In this document: in pieces, positions 17,003 through 25,317 of the stretch | How positions within the stretch are numbered: the stretch's first letter is position 1 | Layout of the letters: each line of letters starts with the position of its first letter | Source: Caballeronia arationis | GTDB taxonomy: Bacteria > Pseudomonadota > Gammaproteobacteria > Burkholderiales > Burkholderiaceae | Direction of reading: 5' to 3' | DNA: 35,923 nucleotides | NCBI RefSeq assembly: GCF_001544975.2 | Contig: NZ_FCOG02000066.1 | Span: 1 to 35,923, forward strand | Translations under genes and position numbers: made by a program | The notes under the pieces: generated by a model | The model's input: only the letters and a program-made list of their open reading frames with translations | Database searches by the model: none | Told to the model about the DNA's origin: nothing

Positions 17003-18355
17003 TCAGGGACTTACCGCACTGCCGCCTTCGGCCGCGCGCGCATCCTGCGGACTCGACACCTTTTCGAGCGCAGTGTCGTGATGCAGCAGCAGCACCGCCG
17101 CCACCCCGACCAGCCCCGCGCCCGACAGACACAGGAGGCCCGCGCCGAAGCTGCCGGTGCTGTCCTTGATCCAGCCCATCGCGTACGGCCCGAAGAAGCC
17201 CGCGAGGTTGCCGAGCGAATTGATGGCCGCGATCCCGCCCGCCGCCGCCGCGCCCGACAGGAACGACGCCGGCAGCGTCCAGATCACCGGCAGGCAGCCG
17301 AAGATGCCGAAGCCGGCGATCGAAAGCGCGATCATCTTCATGACCGGGTTGTCGAGCCCCGCCGATGCCGCGATGCCGCCCGCCGCAACCATGAGCGCGA
17401 TGGCGACGTGCCATCTGCGTTCGAGCTTGCGGTCCGAATGACGTCCCCAGAGCACCATGCTGATCACGCCGACGATATACGGCAGCGAGGTAACGAACCC
17501 GGTTTGCACGTTGGTCAGGCCGAACGCCTTGACGATCTGCGGCAGGAAGAAGCTGAGGCCGTAGTTGGTCGCGTTGGCGCCGAAGTAGATGAGCGCGATC
17601 GCGAGCACACGCCGGTTCAGAATGGCTTCCTTCACACTGAAGCTATGCACGGACTCGCGATGCGCGCGCTCGTGCGCCTGGCGCGCGACGAGCCATTCGC
17701 GTTCGTCGGCGGGGAGCCAGTGGGCATCAGCGGGCTTGTCGGTCAGATAGAAGAACACGACGAAAGCGAGCAGCAGCGCAGGCATCGCTTCGATCAGGTA
17801 CATCCACTGCCAGCCCTGCATGCCGGCGATGCCGTCCATCTGCAGCAGCGCGCCGGAGATAGGCGCGCCGATCACGGTCGAAAGCGGAATGGCCGCCATG
17901 AAGTAACCGACCACGCGTCCGCGATAAGCCGCCGGAAACCAGAGCGTCAGCAGGAAAATGATGCCGGGAAAGAACCCGGCTTCGGCAATGCCGAGCAGGA
18001 CGCGCAGGCCGTAGAAGACATATGCCGGAGACAAGCCCATATAGCGGGAGATCTGCGGGATGTAGGCCATCGCGGCGGCGAGAATGCCCCACGTGAACAT
18101 GATCCGCGCGATCCAGCGGCGCGCGCCGAATCGTTCGAGCAACAGATTGGACGGGACTTCGAAGAAGAAGTACGCGATGAAGAAAATACCAGCGCCGAAG
18201 CCGAACTGACTTGCCGAGAAGGCGAGCGCCTTGTTCATCTGCAGTGCAGCAAATCCGACGTTGACGCGGTCGAGATAAGCCACGAAGTAGCAAAGAATCA
18301 GAAACGGCACGAGCCGGATCATGACGTGCTTGATTGTGCGGTTCTCCAACTCCAT
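17003..18355 (-). CDS. MFS transporter, anion:cation symporter type
   Basis: This 450-residue protein of the major facilitator superfamily should have 12 membrane segments and move an organic acid with protons across the inner membrane. The signature of the anion:cation symporter group is seen in the first helix and loop (FVAYLDRVNVGFAALQMNKA, near 24-43), and FFIAYFFFEVPSNLLLERFG follows near 57-76. Its position beside glucarate dehydratase suggests glucarate, galactarate or a related sugar acid as substrate. The start at 18355 has an excellent GGAGGAG site. A strong terminator lies between this gene and the dehydratase upstream, so it probably has its own promoter in the 18356-18512 stretch. 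Confidence 0.9.
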   Translation of the reverse strand: MELENRTIKHVMIRLVPFLILCYFVAYLDRVNVGFAALQMNKALAFSASQFGFGAGIFFIAYFFFEVPSNLLLERFGARRWIARIMFTWGILAAAMAYIPQISRYMGLSPAYVFYGLRVLLGIAEAGFFPGIIFLLTLWFPAAYRGRVVGYFMAAIPLSTVIGAPISGALLQMDGIAGMQGWQWMYLIEAMPALLLAFVVFFYLTDKPADAHWLPADEREWLVARQAHERAHRESVHSFSVKEAILNRRVLAIALIYFGANATNYGLSFFLPQIVKAFGLTNVQTGFVTSLPYIVGVISMVLWGRHSDRKLERRWHVAIALMVAAGGIAASAGLDNPVMKMIALSIAGFGIFGCLPVIWTLPASFLSGAAAAGGIAAINSLGNLAGFFGPYAMGWIKDSTGSFGAGLLCLSGAGLVGVAAVLLLHHDTALEKVSSPQDARAAEGGSAVSP

Positions 18356-18512
18356 CGGTGTCTCCTCCGAAATGGGTTCGCTGATTGTTTTGATTTACGT
18401 GGAGACTACTCTTTCAGCGCCGATTACAGAAGGGGTTTTTGCCCGCGCTGCACACCCGTTCCAGTAACTGGGAAAACGCGATTCCGGCGGCATTGCACCA
18501 TCGTCCCGGCGC

Positions 18513-18547
18513 AAAAAAAGACGCCCGCCGATTGCTCGGCGGGCGTC
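18513..18547 (-). terminator. Rho-independent terminator after glucarate dehydratase
   Basis: Exact 12-base arms (GACGCCCGCCGA at 18520-18531, TCGGCGGGCGTC at 18536-18547) around a TTGC loop. On the minus strand a run of seven T follows (18513-18519), giving a classical intrinsic terminator for the glucarate dehydratase gene, separating it from the MFS gene. Confidence 0.85.
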
Positions 18548-18628
18548 GGTTCGCGTCGAAATGCACGCGTATCGTATGTCGTGTTTGCTGCGGTCAGCGC
18601 TTCCTGCCGGCCGCCATCGACTCGTTGC

Positions 18629-19978
18629 TTATCGCACGAGACACGGGCGCTTGTTGTCGAACTTCCAGTTCGGAATCAGGTATTGCATCGCGACGCCGTC
18701 GTCGCGCGCGCCGAGCCCATGCTGCTGATACAGCGCATGCGCTTTCTCGACCTCGTCCATGTCGAGTTCGACGCCGAGCCCCGCCTTTTGCGGCACCTTC
18801 ACCTTACCGCCCACGATCTGCAGCGGATCGCGCGTCAGGCGCTGGCCGTCCTGCCAGATCCAGTGTGTGTCGATGGCCGTGATCTTGCCGGGCGCCGCCG
18901 CCGCGACGTGCGTGAACATCGCGAGCGAGACATCGAAGTGGTTGTTCGAATGCGAACCCCACGTGAGGCCCCAGTCGTTGCACATCTGCGCGACGCGCAC
19001 CGAGCCCTGCATCGTCCAGAAGTGCGGATCGGCAAGCGGAATGTCGACCGATTGAAGCTGGATCGCGTGACCCATCTGGCGCCAGTCGGTGGCGATCATG
19101 TTGGTCGCCGTCGGGAGGCCCGTCGCGCGCCGGAATTCGGCCATCACTTCGCGCCCGGAATAACCGTTCTCGGCGCCGCACGGGTCTTCCGCGTAGGCGA
19201 GCACGTCGTGCTTGTCGCGGCACAGGCGGATCGCTTCCGCGAGCGACCACGCGCCGTTCGGATCGAGCGTCACACGCGCGTCCGGGAAACGCTCGGCAAG
19301 CGCCGTCACCGCTTCGATTTCGGCGTCGCCCGCCAGCACGCCGCCTTTCAGCTTGAAGTCGTTGAAACCGTAGCGGGCCTTGGCCGCCTCGGCGAGACGC
19401 ACGACCGCCTCGGGCGTCATCGCCTCCTCGGTGCGCAGGCGTTCCCAGTCGTCGCGGCCGTCCGCGCCGCTTGCGTACGGCAGATCCGTCTTGCCGCGAT
19501 CGCCGATGTAAAACAGATAGCCGAGCATCTCGACTTCCTCACGCTGCTGGCCTTCACCGACCAGCGCCGCGACTGGCACACCCAGATGCTGGCCAAGCAG
19601 GTCTAGCAGCGCCGCTTCGAGCGCCGTCACCGCGTGGATCGTCGTGCGCAGGTCGAAGGTTTGCAGGCCGCGGCCGCCAGCGTCGCGGTCGGCGAACTGC
19701 GTGCGCGCCTGGTTCAGCATCGCCTGAAGATTGCCGATCGACTGGCCGACGACGAGCGCACGCGCATCGTCGATAGTCTTGCGGATCGCTTCGCCGCCCG
19801 GCACTTCGCCGACGCCCGTATTGCCCGCGCTGTCCTTCAGGATCACGATGTTGCGCGTAAAGAACGGGCCGTGCGCGCCGGAGAGGTTCATCAGCATGCT
19901 GTCGCGGCCGGCGACCGGGACGACGCGCAGTTCGGTGACGGTCGGCGTGGCGTTGCGTTGGATCGTGTTCGTGGACAT
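18629..19978 (-). CDS. gudD: Glucarate dehydratase
   Basis: This 449-residue enzyme of the enolase superfamily dehydrates D-glucarate (and L-idarate) to 5-dehydro-4-deoxyglucarate in the cytoplasm. The N-terminal capping domain includes TRNIVILKDSAGNTGVGEVP. In the barrel, the lysine motif of the family reads DFKLKGGVLAG, the metal-ligand segments read LDPNGAW and AEDPCG, then ATNMIATDW, and the catalytic histidine lies in WGSHSNNHFDVSLAMFTH. Length and motifs match GudD closely. The next step, 5-dehydro-4-deoxyglucarate dehydratase, is not in the window, while the final semialdehyde dehydrogenase is encoded divergently. The ribosome binding site before the ATG at 19978 is weak. A strong terminator follows the gene. 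Confidence 0.95.
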   Translation of the reverse strand: MSTNTIQRNATPTVTELRVVPVAGRDSMLMNLSGAHGPFFTRNIVILKDSAGNTGVGEVPGGEAIRKTIDDARALVVGQSIGNLQAMLNQARTQFADRDAGGRGLQTFDLRTTIHAVTALEAALLDLLGQHLGVPVAALVGEGQQREEVEMLGYLFYIGDRGKTDLPYASGADGRDDWERLRTEEAMTPEAVVRLAEAAKARYGFNDFKLKGGVLAGDAEIEAVTALAERFPDARVTLDPNGAWSLAEAIRLCRDKHDVLAYAEDPCGAENGYSGREVMAEFRRATGLPTATNMIATDWRQMGHAIQLQSVDIPLADPHFWTMQGSVRVAQMCNDWGLTWGSHSNNHFDVSLAMFTHVAAAAPGKITAIDTHWIWQDGQRLTRDPLQIVGGKVKVPQKAGLGVELDMDEVEKAHALYQQHGLGARDDGVAMQYLIPNWKFDNKRPCLVR

Positions 19979-20463
19979 GGGAGAAGTACCTGTCAGGTTG
20001 ATCAGTGCCGATCGGCGGGATCAGTGAGCTTTGCCGTGGACGATGCGAGCATCCGATTCGCGGCCGATGCGCCGGTTGCGGGTCAGAGAGTGCGTCGTAT
20101 GGATGCATGTGTTACGTTGTCTGACGACAGTCTACTTTTTTGGCGATTACTTTCCAATGGCGCGTTTACCCTTGGTCGCCGTTTTCTATATAAAATAAGG
20201 GTTTTGACGTACCGACGAGGGTTATATGCTTGCCGGATCAGCTCGCCACCGAGACATCAGATGACATGCTAAACGCTCGATCCCACGAAAGTGGGTCGAG
20301 CAAATCCGGCGAATGGCTAATCCATTCATAGTTATATGACGTCTGAACGATTGGCGATCACCATGCAGACGAAGAAATTGAGCAAAGATCGATAGCGCTT
20401 GTCTCGCTCACTCCAGTTGTTATACGATGACTGATGTTGATACCATCGATTTCAGGAGACGAG
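19979..20463. promoter_or_regulatory. Glucarate divergent control region (485 bases)
   Basis: This gene-free stretch separates glucarate dehydratase (minus) from the semialdehyde dehydrogenase (plus) and is AT-richer than the genes around it. It holds a TGTC-N4-GACA dyad around TGTCTGACGACA (20118-20129), a possible site for the GntR/FadR-type regulator encoded at 22237. It also has a TATATAAAATAAGG stretch usable as a -10 for the minus strand and three GTTATA-containing segments (near 20221, 20332 and 20420). A nested inverted-repeat structure at 20232-20310 is listed separately. No coding frame here looks real. Confidence 0.5.
20232..20310. other. Nested inverted repeats with GAAA tetraloop
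   Basis: Outer arms GCCGGAT (20232-20238) and ATCCGGC (20304-20310) are exact complements. Inside, GCTCGATCCCAC (20275-20286) pairs with GTGGGTCGAGC (20291-20301), with one bulged base, across a GAAA loop. GNRA loops on long stems are typical of structured RNA. No T-tract follows, so it is not a plain terminator. It could be a leader RNA, an attenuator part or a protein-binding site. Confidence 0.45.
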
Positions 20464-22047
20464 ATGCAGATTACCGGCGAAATGCTGATTGGCCGCCAGG
20501 CCGTGCGCGGCACCGAAAAACCCCTGCGCGCGTTCAACCCCGCGACGGGCGAAGACATCGCCGCGCCGGTTTTCGGCAGCGGCACGAAGGAAAACGTCGC
20601 GTCGGCGTGCGATCTGGCAGCGAAGGCATTCGACGCGTACCGCAACGTGCCGCTGACGGTGCGGGCGGAATTTCTGGAGCGCATCGCCGACGGCATCGCC
20701 GCGCTCGGCGACGCGCTCATCCAGCGCGCCCAGGAAGAGTCCGGCCTGCCGAAGGCGCGTCTCGAAGGCGAGCGCGGCCGCACGACCGGCCAGTTGAAGC
20801 TGTTCGCGCAAGTCGTACGCGCCGGCCAGTGGCTCTCGGCCACGCTCGATTCGCCGCTGCCCGATCGCAAGCCGCTGCCGCGTTCGGACCTGCGCATGCA
20901 GAAGATCGCACTCGGCCCGGTCGCCGTGTTCGGCGCGAGCAACTTTCCGCTGGCGTTCTCGGTGGCGGGCGGCGACACGGCCGCCGCGCTCGCCGCGGGC
21001 TGCCCCGTCGTCGTGAAGGCGCATAGCGCGCACCTCGGCACCTCCGAGATGGTCGGCCGCGTGATCCAGCAGGTCGCGCGCGATATGGACTTGCCCGAAG
21101 GCGTGTTCTCGATGATCGTCGGCGCGGGACGGACGGTCGGTGAGGCGCTCGTCGCGCACCCGGCCATCAAGGCAGTCGGCTTCACGGGCTCGCGCGCGGG
21201 CGGCACGTCGCTGATGCAGGTCGCGGCCCGCCGCCCCGAGCCGATTCCCGTCTACGCCGAAATGAGCAGCATCAACCCGGTATTCCTGTTGCCGGCAGCG
21301 CTGGCTACGCGCGGCGCGGCCATCGCGCAGGGTTTCGTCGATTCGCTCGTGCTCGGCGCCGGACAGTTCTGCACGAACCCGGGGCTCGCGATCGCCGTCG
21401 ACGGACCGGATCTCGCGAAGTTCGTCGAAACGGCATCGGCAGCACTGGGCGCGAAGCCCGCGCAGACGATGCTCACGTCGGGCATTCACGCGGCGTATCG
21501 CGAAGGCGAGAGCCGCCTCGCGGGCACCGCGGGGGTCGAAGCGGTCGCGCACGGCCAGGAAGCAAGCGGCCCGACGCAGGCTTGCGCCGCGCTCTTCGTC
21601 ACTGACGCCGCAACGTTCCTCGCCAAGGCCGAACTGGAAGACGAGGTGTTCGGGCCGGCGTCGACCATCGTGCGCTGCAAGGACGAACAGGAACTGGCGC
21701 GGGTCGCCGAGCATTTCGTCGGCCAGCTGACGGCCACGATCCAGATGGACCGCGACGACCTTCCGACCGCGAAGAAGCTCGTGCCGGTGCTCGAGCGCAA
21801 GGCCGGACGGATTCTCGTGAACGGCTTCCCGACGGGCGTCGAGGTGTCGCACGCGATGGTCCACGGCGGTCCGTTCCCGGCGACGTCGGACAGCCGCGTG
21901 ACCTCGGTCGGCACAACGTCGATCGAGCGTTTCCTGCGTCCGGTCTGCTATCAGGATTTTCCGGCCGATCTGCTGCCCGAAGCGCTCGCCGATGCAAATC
22001 CGCTCGCGTTGTGGCGCCGTCGGGATGGCGAGATCGTGAAGGGCTGA
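20464..22047 (+). CDS. Alpha-ketoglutarate semialdehyde (2,5-dioxovalerate) dehydrogenase
   Basis: This 527-residue aldehyde dehydrogenase is of the long type that oxidises 2,5-dioxovalerate to alpha-ketoglutarate with NAD(P)+. Family features are GASNFPLAFSVAGGDTAAAL near 157-176, the base Glu266 in VYAEMSSINPVF and the nucleophile Cys303 in GAGQFCTNPG. The AEMSSINP form rather than ELGG is characteristic of this subfamily. This is the last step of glucarate/galactarate breakdown and also of oxidative L-arabinose breakdown, so it may serve both sugar blocks in the window. The start at 20464 is fixed by AGGAG six bases upstream; an ATG 10 codons earlier lacks such a site. A strong terminator follows. 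Confidence 0.92.
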   Translation: MQITGEMLIGRQAVRGTEKPLRAFNPATGEDIAAPVFGSGTKENVASACDLAAKAFDAYRNVPLTVRAEFLERIADGIAALGDALIQRAQEESGLPKARLEGERGRTTGQLKLFAQVVRAGQWLSATLDSPLPDRKPLPRSDLRMQKIALGPVAVFGASNFPLAFSVAGGDTAAALAAGCPVVVKAHSAHLGTSEMVGRVIQQVARDMDLPEGVFSMIVGAGRTVGEALVAHPAIKAVGFTGSRAGGTSLMQVAARRPEPIPVYAEMSSINPVFLLPAALATRGAAIAQGFVDSLVLGAGQFCTNPGLAIAVDGPDLAKFVETASAALGAKPAQTMLTSGIHAAYREGESRLAGTAGVEAVAHGQEASGPTQACAALFVTDAATFLAKAELEDEVFGPASTIVRCKDEQELARVAEHFVGQLTATIQMDRDDLPTAKKLVPVLERKAGRILVNGFPTGVEVSHAMVHGGPFPATSDSRVTSVGTTSIERFLRPVCYQDFPADLLPEALADANPLALWRRRDGEIVKG

Positions 22048-22066
22048 GTTCCTCACGTTTCAGACG

Positions 22067-22093
22067 AAAAAAGCGGCCGACGGCCGCTTTTTT
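22067..22093 (+). terminator. Rho-independent terminator
   Basis: AAAAAAGCGGCC, a GAC loop and GGCCGCTTTTTT form a perfect 12-base stem ending in six T, 19 bases after the dehydrogenase stop. The A-run makes it usable from both directions. Confidence 0.9.
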
Positions 22094-22236
22094 CACATGG
22101 GACTCGCGGCGCCCCGCCTTGACTCGACCCCCACCGTGGCCGAGACTACGAGTCATCGGACAACTGCGTCTTCCCGCGAACAAACGCCATCCGGGGACGT
22201 CCGATCACCGTTCAACCGCATTCAACGAAGCCGCCC

Positions 22237-22944
22237 ATGAGCAGTCTCACCGACAAAGTCGTCACTACGCTGCGCGAACAGATCGAGCGCGGCATGCTCA
22301 GGCCCGGAGACAGGATTCCGACCGAAGTGGCGCTCATGAAGGAGCTCTCGGTAAGCCGCTCCGTGGTTCGCGAGGCGGTTTCGCGCCTGCAGGCGGCGCA
22401 TGTCGTCGCGACGCGCCACGGCATCGGCACCTTCGTTCTGGAGCCGGCGGACAAGGAAGACGCGCTGCGGCTGCCCGAAGCCGATCTCTCCAGCATGCTC
22501 GACGTGATGGCGATCATCGAGTTCCGGATCGACCTGGAGGCCGCGGCGGCCGCGCTCGCCGCGACGCGCCGCACCGAACAGCATCTGAAGCAGATCGCGC
22601 AGGCGCTCAGCCGCTTCGAGGCGGAACTTGCGAACGGCAGCACCGACACGCTCGCGCACGACGTCGAGTTTCATCTGCAGATCGCGCGCGCGAGCGGCAA
22701 CCGCTATTTCTTCGACGTGCTGAGACAGATGGGCCCCGGCGTGAGCCCGCGCACGCGGCTCGGCAAGGCTGAAATCGCGCAGCTGGATCAGATCGAACGG
22801 CTGCGCAACGTGCTCAACGAGCATCAGATGATCTATCAGGCGATCGTCCGGCAGGACGCCGACGACGCCCGCGCCGCGATGCGCATGCATCTGAGCAACA
22901 GCCGCGAACGGCTGCGGCGCGCGCACGAGTCGACGGCGAGCTAG
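22237..22944 (+). CDS. FadR/GntR-family regulator
   Basis: This 235-residue regulator has an N-terminal winged helix-turn-helix (VVTTLREQIERGMLRPGDRI, then LSVSRSVVREAVSRLQAAHV, then TRHGIGTFV, about 8-68). An FCD domain follows (IIEFRIDLEAAAAALAATRR, then HDVEFHLQIARASGNRYFFD, then EHQMIYQAIVRQDADDARAA). The FADR-like FCD form is common for sugar-acid regulators such as those of glucarate, galactonate and uronates. It lies downstream of the semialdehyde dehydrogenase but is cut off from it by a strong terminator, so it must have its own promoter in 22094-22236. It most likely represses the glucarate genes; this is inferred from position. It ends 14 bases before the convergent FtsH-like gene. 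Confidence 0.9.
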   Translation: MSSLTDKVVTTLREQIERGMLRPGDRIPTEVALMKELSVSRSVVREAVSRLQAAHVVATRHGIGTFVLEPADKEDALRLPEADLSSMLDVMAIIEFRIDLEAAAAALAATRRTEQHLKQIAQALSRFEAELANGSTDTLAHDVEFHLQIARASGNRYFFDVLRQMGPGVSPRTRLGKAEIAQLDQIERLRNVLNEHQMIYQAIVRQDADDARAAMRMHLSNSRERLRRAHESTAS

Positions 22945-22958
22945 GCCCGCCGCCTTTT

Positions 22959-24875
22959 TTACGCCGCTTCGCGTTCTTCCTGCGCGAGATGCAGGCCGTC
23001 CTTGCGCGCCTTGTGCTCGTCGATCAGGCGGTAGACGATCTCGCCCGCCACCGTCTCCGATTCCAGCAGGCGTTCCGCGATGGCGCGCAGCACCGGCTCG
23101 TTGTCGCGCAGAAGCGACTGGCACGCCTCGTTCAGATCCTTCAGAAGGATGTTCGCGTGTTCGATTGCCGCCTTCATCTGCAGGCCGGCGTACTGCGGCG
23201 GCAGCGCGGCCAGGCTGAAGAGATTGCCGTCGGCGTTGAAGCCGAACTTCGACACCATGTCGAGGCTGATCCGCGATGCCTCCTGCAAATCCTGCGCGGC
23301 CCCGCTCGACGCTTCCGAGAACGTCAGCAGTTCGGCGTTCCGGCCGCCGAGCAGCACCTGGATTTCGTTGCGCATTTCGGTCTCGCGATACAGGTGCTTG
23401 TCCTGCATCTTCGTGATCAGCGCGACGCCCAAGGCGCCGCCGCGCGGCAAAATCGTCACTTCTTCAAGCACGCCCGTGCCGAGCAGCGCGGCGACGAGCC
23501 CGTGCCCCGCCTCGTGAACCGCGATCCGCGTGCGCTCGTCTTCGTTCAGCGCGCGCTCCGCGCCGCTCACATCGCCGATACGGGCGATCTTGATCGCTTC
23601 CAGGAAATGCTTCGCCGCCACCCTGCTCTCGCCCGCCTTGCGCGCGACGAGTCCGGCCTGATTGACGATCATCGAAAGCGTCGCGGGCGAAAGTCCCGTC
23701 GACAGCCGTGCCAGCTGGTGGTAATCGATGTCGTCGGCTTTCGACTTCAGCTTCTCGGCATAGAAGCGGAAGATTTTCGCGCGGTCGTCGAGATCGGGCA
23801 GGCGCACGTGCACCGTGCGATCGAACCGGCCCGGACGGCGCAGTGCTTCGTCGATGTTGTCCGGATGGTTGGTCGCCGCGACGATGATCACGCCCTCGTT
23901 CGACTCGAAACCGTCCATCTCGGCCAGCAACTGGTTGATGACGCGGTTGCTCTCCGCTTCGGCCGGGCCGTTGCCCGTATCCGTGCGTTTCGCGAGGCCG
24001 TCCGCCTCGTCGATGAAGATCACGGTCGGCGCATTCTTGCGGGCTAGTTCGAACAGATGCTTCACCTTCTGGACGCCGACGCCGTAATACTTCGCGCTGA
24101 AATAGCTGCCAGTGATGGAGATGAAGTTCGCGCCGCATTCGCCGGCGAGCGCCTGCGCGAGCCGCGTCTTGCCGACGCCCGGGCCGCCGACCATCAGGAC
24201 GCCGCACGGCGCGCGCACGCCCATGCCGGTGAACTGCTTCGCGTTACCGAGATACGCCTGGATGTCGGCGAGCGCGGCCTTCGCTTCGCCGGCGCCGATC
24301 ACGTCTTCGAAGGAGAGCGTCGGCGCTTCGCCGAGCAGCTTTGCGCCGCCCGTCATCTCGCGGCGCATGAACCAGACCATCCCGCCGATCAGCAGCAGCG
24401 GTAGCACGAGGCCGAGCACGTCGCGCGTGCGGTCGAAGGTATCCATCCAGCGCGCGGCGTCCGAACGGATGTTCGCGTCCGGCAGCCATACGAGCTGATA
24501 CGGCGGACGCGCATCGACTTTCATTTCGCCGAGCAGGAGCGCGTTGGAGAACGCGCCGTTGTGATCGGTGACGAAATACTTCGCGCCTGCGCGCGTCGAG
24601 ACGAGGATCGCGTTGGGACTCACGCCGATGGCCGTCACGTCCTGCGTGCGGATGTCGCGCAGCATTTCGGATGCGTCTTTTTCCTGACGCGTCCAGAGCG
24701 CAGTGTCGGTGCGCATCTGGCTCGCGACGCCGTCGAGCGCCGAGTCGAGTTGCGCGCTGCGCTGTTCGTGGCGCCAGAGCGCGAAGGTGAGGACGCCGGC
24801 CAGAGCCGTGGCAGTCACGCCGAGCGTCACGTAGCGTCCATATCTGGACCAGAACGAATTTTTTTCCGGTTTCAT
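22959..24875 (-). CDS. FtsH-like membrane AAA+ zinc metalloprotease (paralogue)
   Basis: This 638-residue protein has the FtsH plan: membrane segment YVTLGVTATALAGVLTFALW (15-34), a periplasmic region to about 150, a second membrane segment VLGLVLPLLLIGGMVWFM (153-170), an AAA+ module and a zinc protease. Walker A is GGPGVGKT (230-237), Walker B VIFIDEAD (285-292), and the second region of homology contains RRPGRFDR (346-353). Zinc ligands are HEAGH (454-458) and Asp529. The pore loop reads KYYG where FtsH normally has FVG after an aromatic residue, and the N-terminal region differs from housekeeping FtsH. It is therefore probably an accessory paralogue with its own substrates. It is a single gene convergent with the regulator. 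The start at 24875 has AGGA at good spacing; an ATG 8 codons earlier has none. Confidence 0.88.
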   Translation of the reverse strand: MKPEKNSFWSRYGRYVTLGVTATALAGVLTFALWRHEQRSAQLDSALDGVASQMRTDTALWTRQEKDASEMLRDIRTQDVTAIGVSPNAILVSTRAGAKYFVTDHNGAFSNALLLGEMKVDARPPYQLVWLPDANIRSDAARWMDTFDRTRDVLGLVLPLLLIGGMVWFMRREMTGGAKLLGEAPTLSFEDVIGAGEAKAALADIQAYLGNAKQFTGMGVRAPCGVLMVGGPGVGKTRLAQALAGECGANFISITGSYFSAKYYGVGVQKVKHLFELARKNAPTVIFIDEADGLAKRTDTGNGPAEAESNRVINQLLAEMDGFESNEGVIIVAATNHPDNIDEALRRPGRFDRTVHVRLPDLDDRAKIFRFYAEKLKSKADDIDYHQLARLSTGLSPATLSMIVNQAGLVARKAGESRVAAKHFLEAIKIARIGDVSGAERALNEDERTRIAVHEAGHGLVAALLGTGVLEEVTILPRGGALGVALITKMQDKHLYRETEMRNEIQVLLGGRNAELLTFSEASSGAAQDLQEASRISLDMVSKFGFNADGNLFSLAALPPQYAGLQMKAAIEHANILLKDLNEACQSLLRDNEPVLRAIAERLLESETVAGEIVYRLIDEHKARKDGLHLAQEEREAA

Positions 24876-25050
24876 TCCTTGAATCCTAAAGCGGGCCATA
24901 TCGCGGCCGCTGACGCGCGGTCAGCGTTGAAGAGGAACGCGGGACGGACGATCGAAGCGGCTTTTGTCAGTCGAAAGCGGACAATCGCATTGATCGATGC
25001 AGACGGACGTCCACACGTGGCCGGAAAAGGACTCGCTCATGCTTTCCCAT

Positions 25051-25079
25051 TTAACCGACCTGTACACCTAGGGCATTAT
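25051..25079 (+). promoter_or_regulatory. Candidate sigma-70 promoter for the argG leader
   Basis: TTAACC (25051-25056) and CATTAT (25074-25079) each match four of six consensus positions and are spaced by 17 bases. It lies upstream of the two micro-ORFs, which would make the argG mRNA leader about 230 bases long. Confidence 0.35.
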
Positions 25080-25121
25080 GCACGGCTTACTTTCTTTTCA
25101 AATCCTCGAAAGGGGACTCAG

Positions 25122-25175
25122 ATGGGTGTCAATTCGACGGTCGGTAAATTTGGGATTTTGGGGAAGGAGTCATGA
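25122..25175 (+). CDS. Putative 17-residue leader ORF upstream of argG
   Basis: A short frame reading MGVNSTVGKFGILGKES starts after an AAAGGGG site and ends in TGA, overlapping the ATG of the next micro-ORF as ATGA. It contains no arginine codon, so it is not a classical arginine attenuator. It may be a translated leader or chance. Confidence 0.3.
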   Translation: MGVNSTVGKFGILGKES

Positions 25176-25213
25176 GCGGGTTTCACCAGTCGCCACCCGT
25201 TGGCCTCACATAA
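25172..25213 (+). CDS. Putative 13-residue leader ORF upstream of argG
   Basis: The frame MSGFHQSPPVGLT starts five bases after a very strong AAGGAG and is coupled to the previous micro-ORF by ATGA. It ends 104 bases before argG. The double proline may matter if it stalls ribosomes. The ribosome binding site is better than that of argG itself, which is the reason to list it. Confidence 0.35.
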   Translation: MSGFHQSPPVGLT

Positions 25214-25317
25214 CCGCCCCCTTGAGCCGCGCCCAAACTCGCTCCAAAAGCCCACACCGCCGACAATCCGTCATAATTTGGGTTTTTCGATCTTCACAAC
25301 GATTTGGCGGCATCTAC

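Larger units (their letters stand above)
24876..25317 (+). other. argG leader and divergent intergenic region
   Basis: These 442 bases lie between the divergent FtsH-like and argG genes. A candidate promoter is at 25051-25079 and two overlapping micro-ORFs are at 25122-25213. No arginine-repressor box is clear, and I see no full-size gene. A CATAAT element at 25270-25275 could be a second, closer -10, without a good -35. Confidence 0.45.

Noticed and set aside
17078..19606. 842-codon open frame antisense to the MFS and glucarate dehydratase genes
   Set aside because: It runs through two unrelated genes and a strong terminator, which no real gene would do.
20452..22056. Long open frame antisense to the 2,5-dioxovalerate dehydrogenase gene
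   Set aside because: The plus-strand gene has a clear ribosome binding site, catalytic Glu and Cys and a terminator; the antisense product has no motif.
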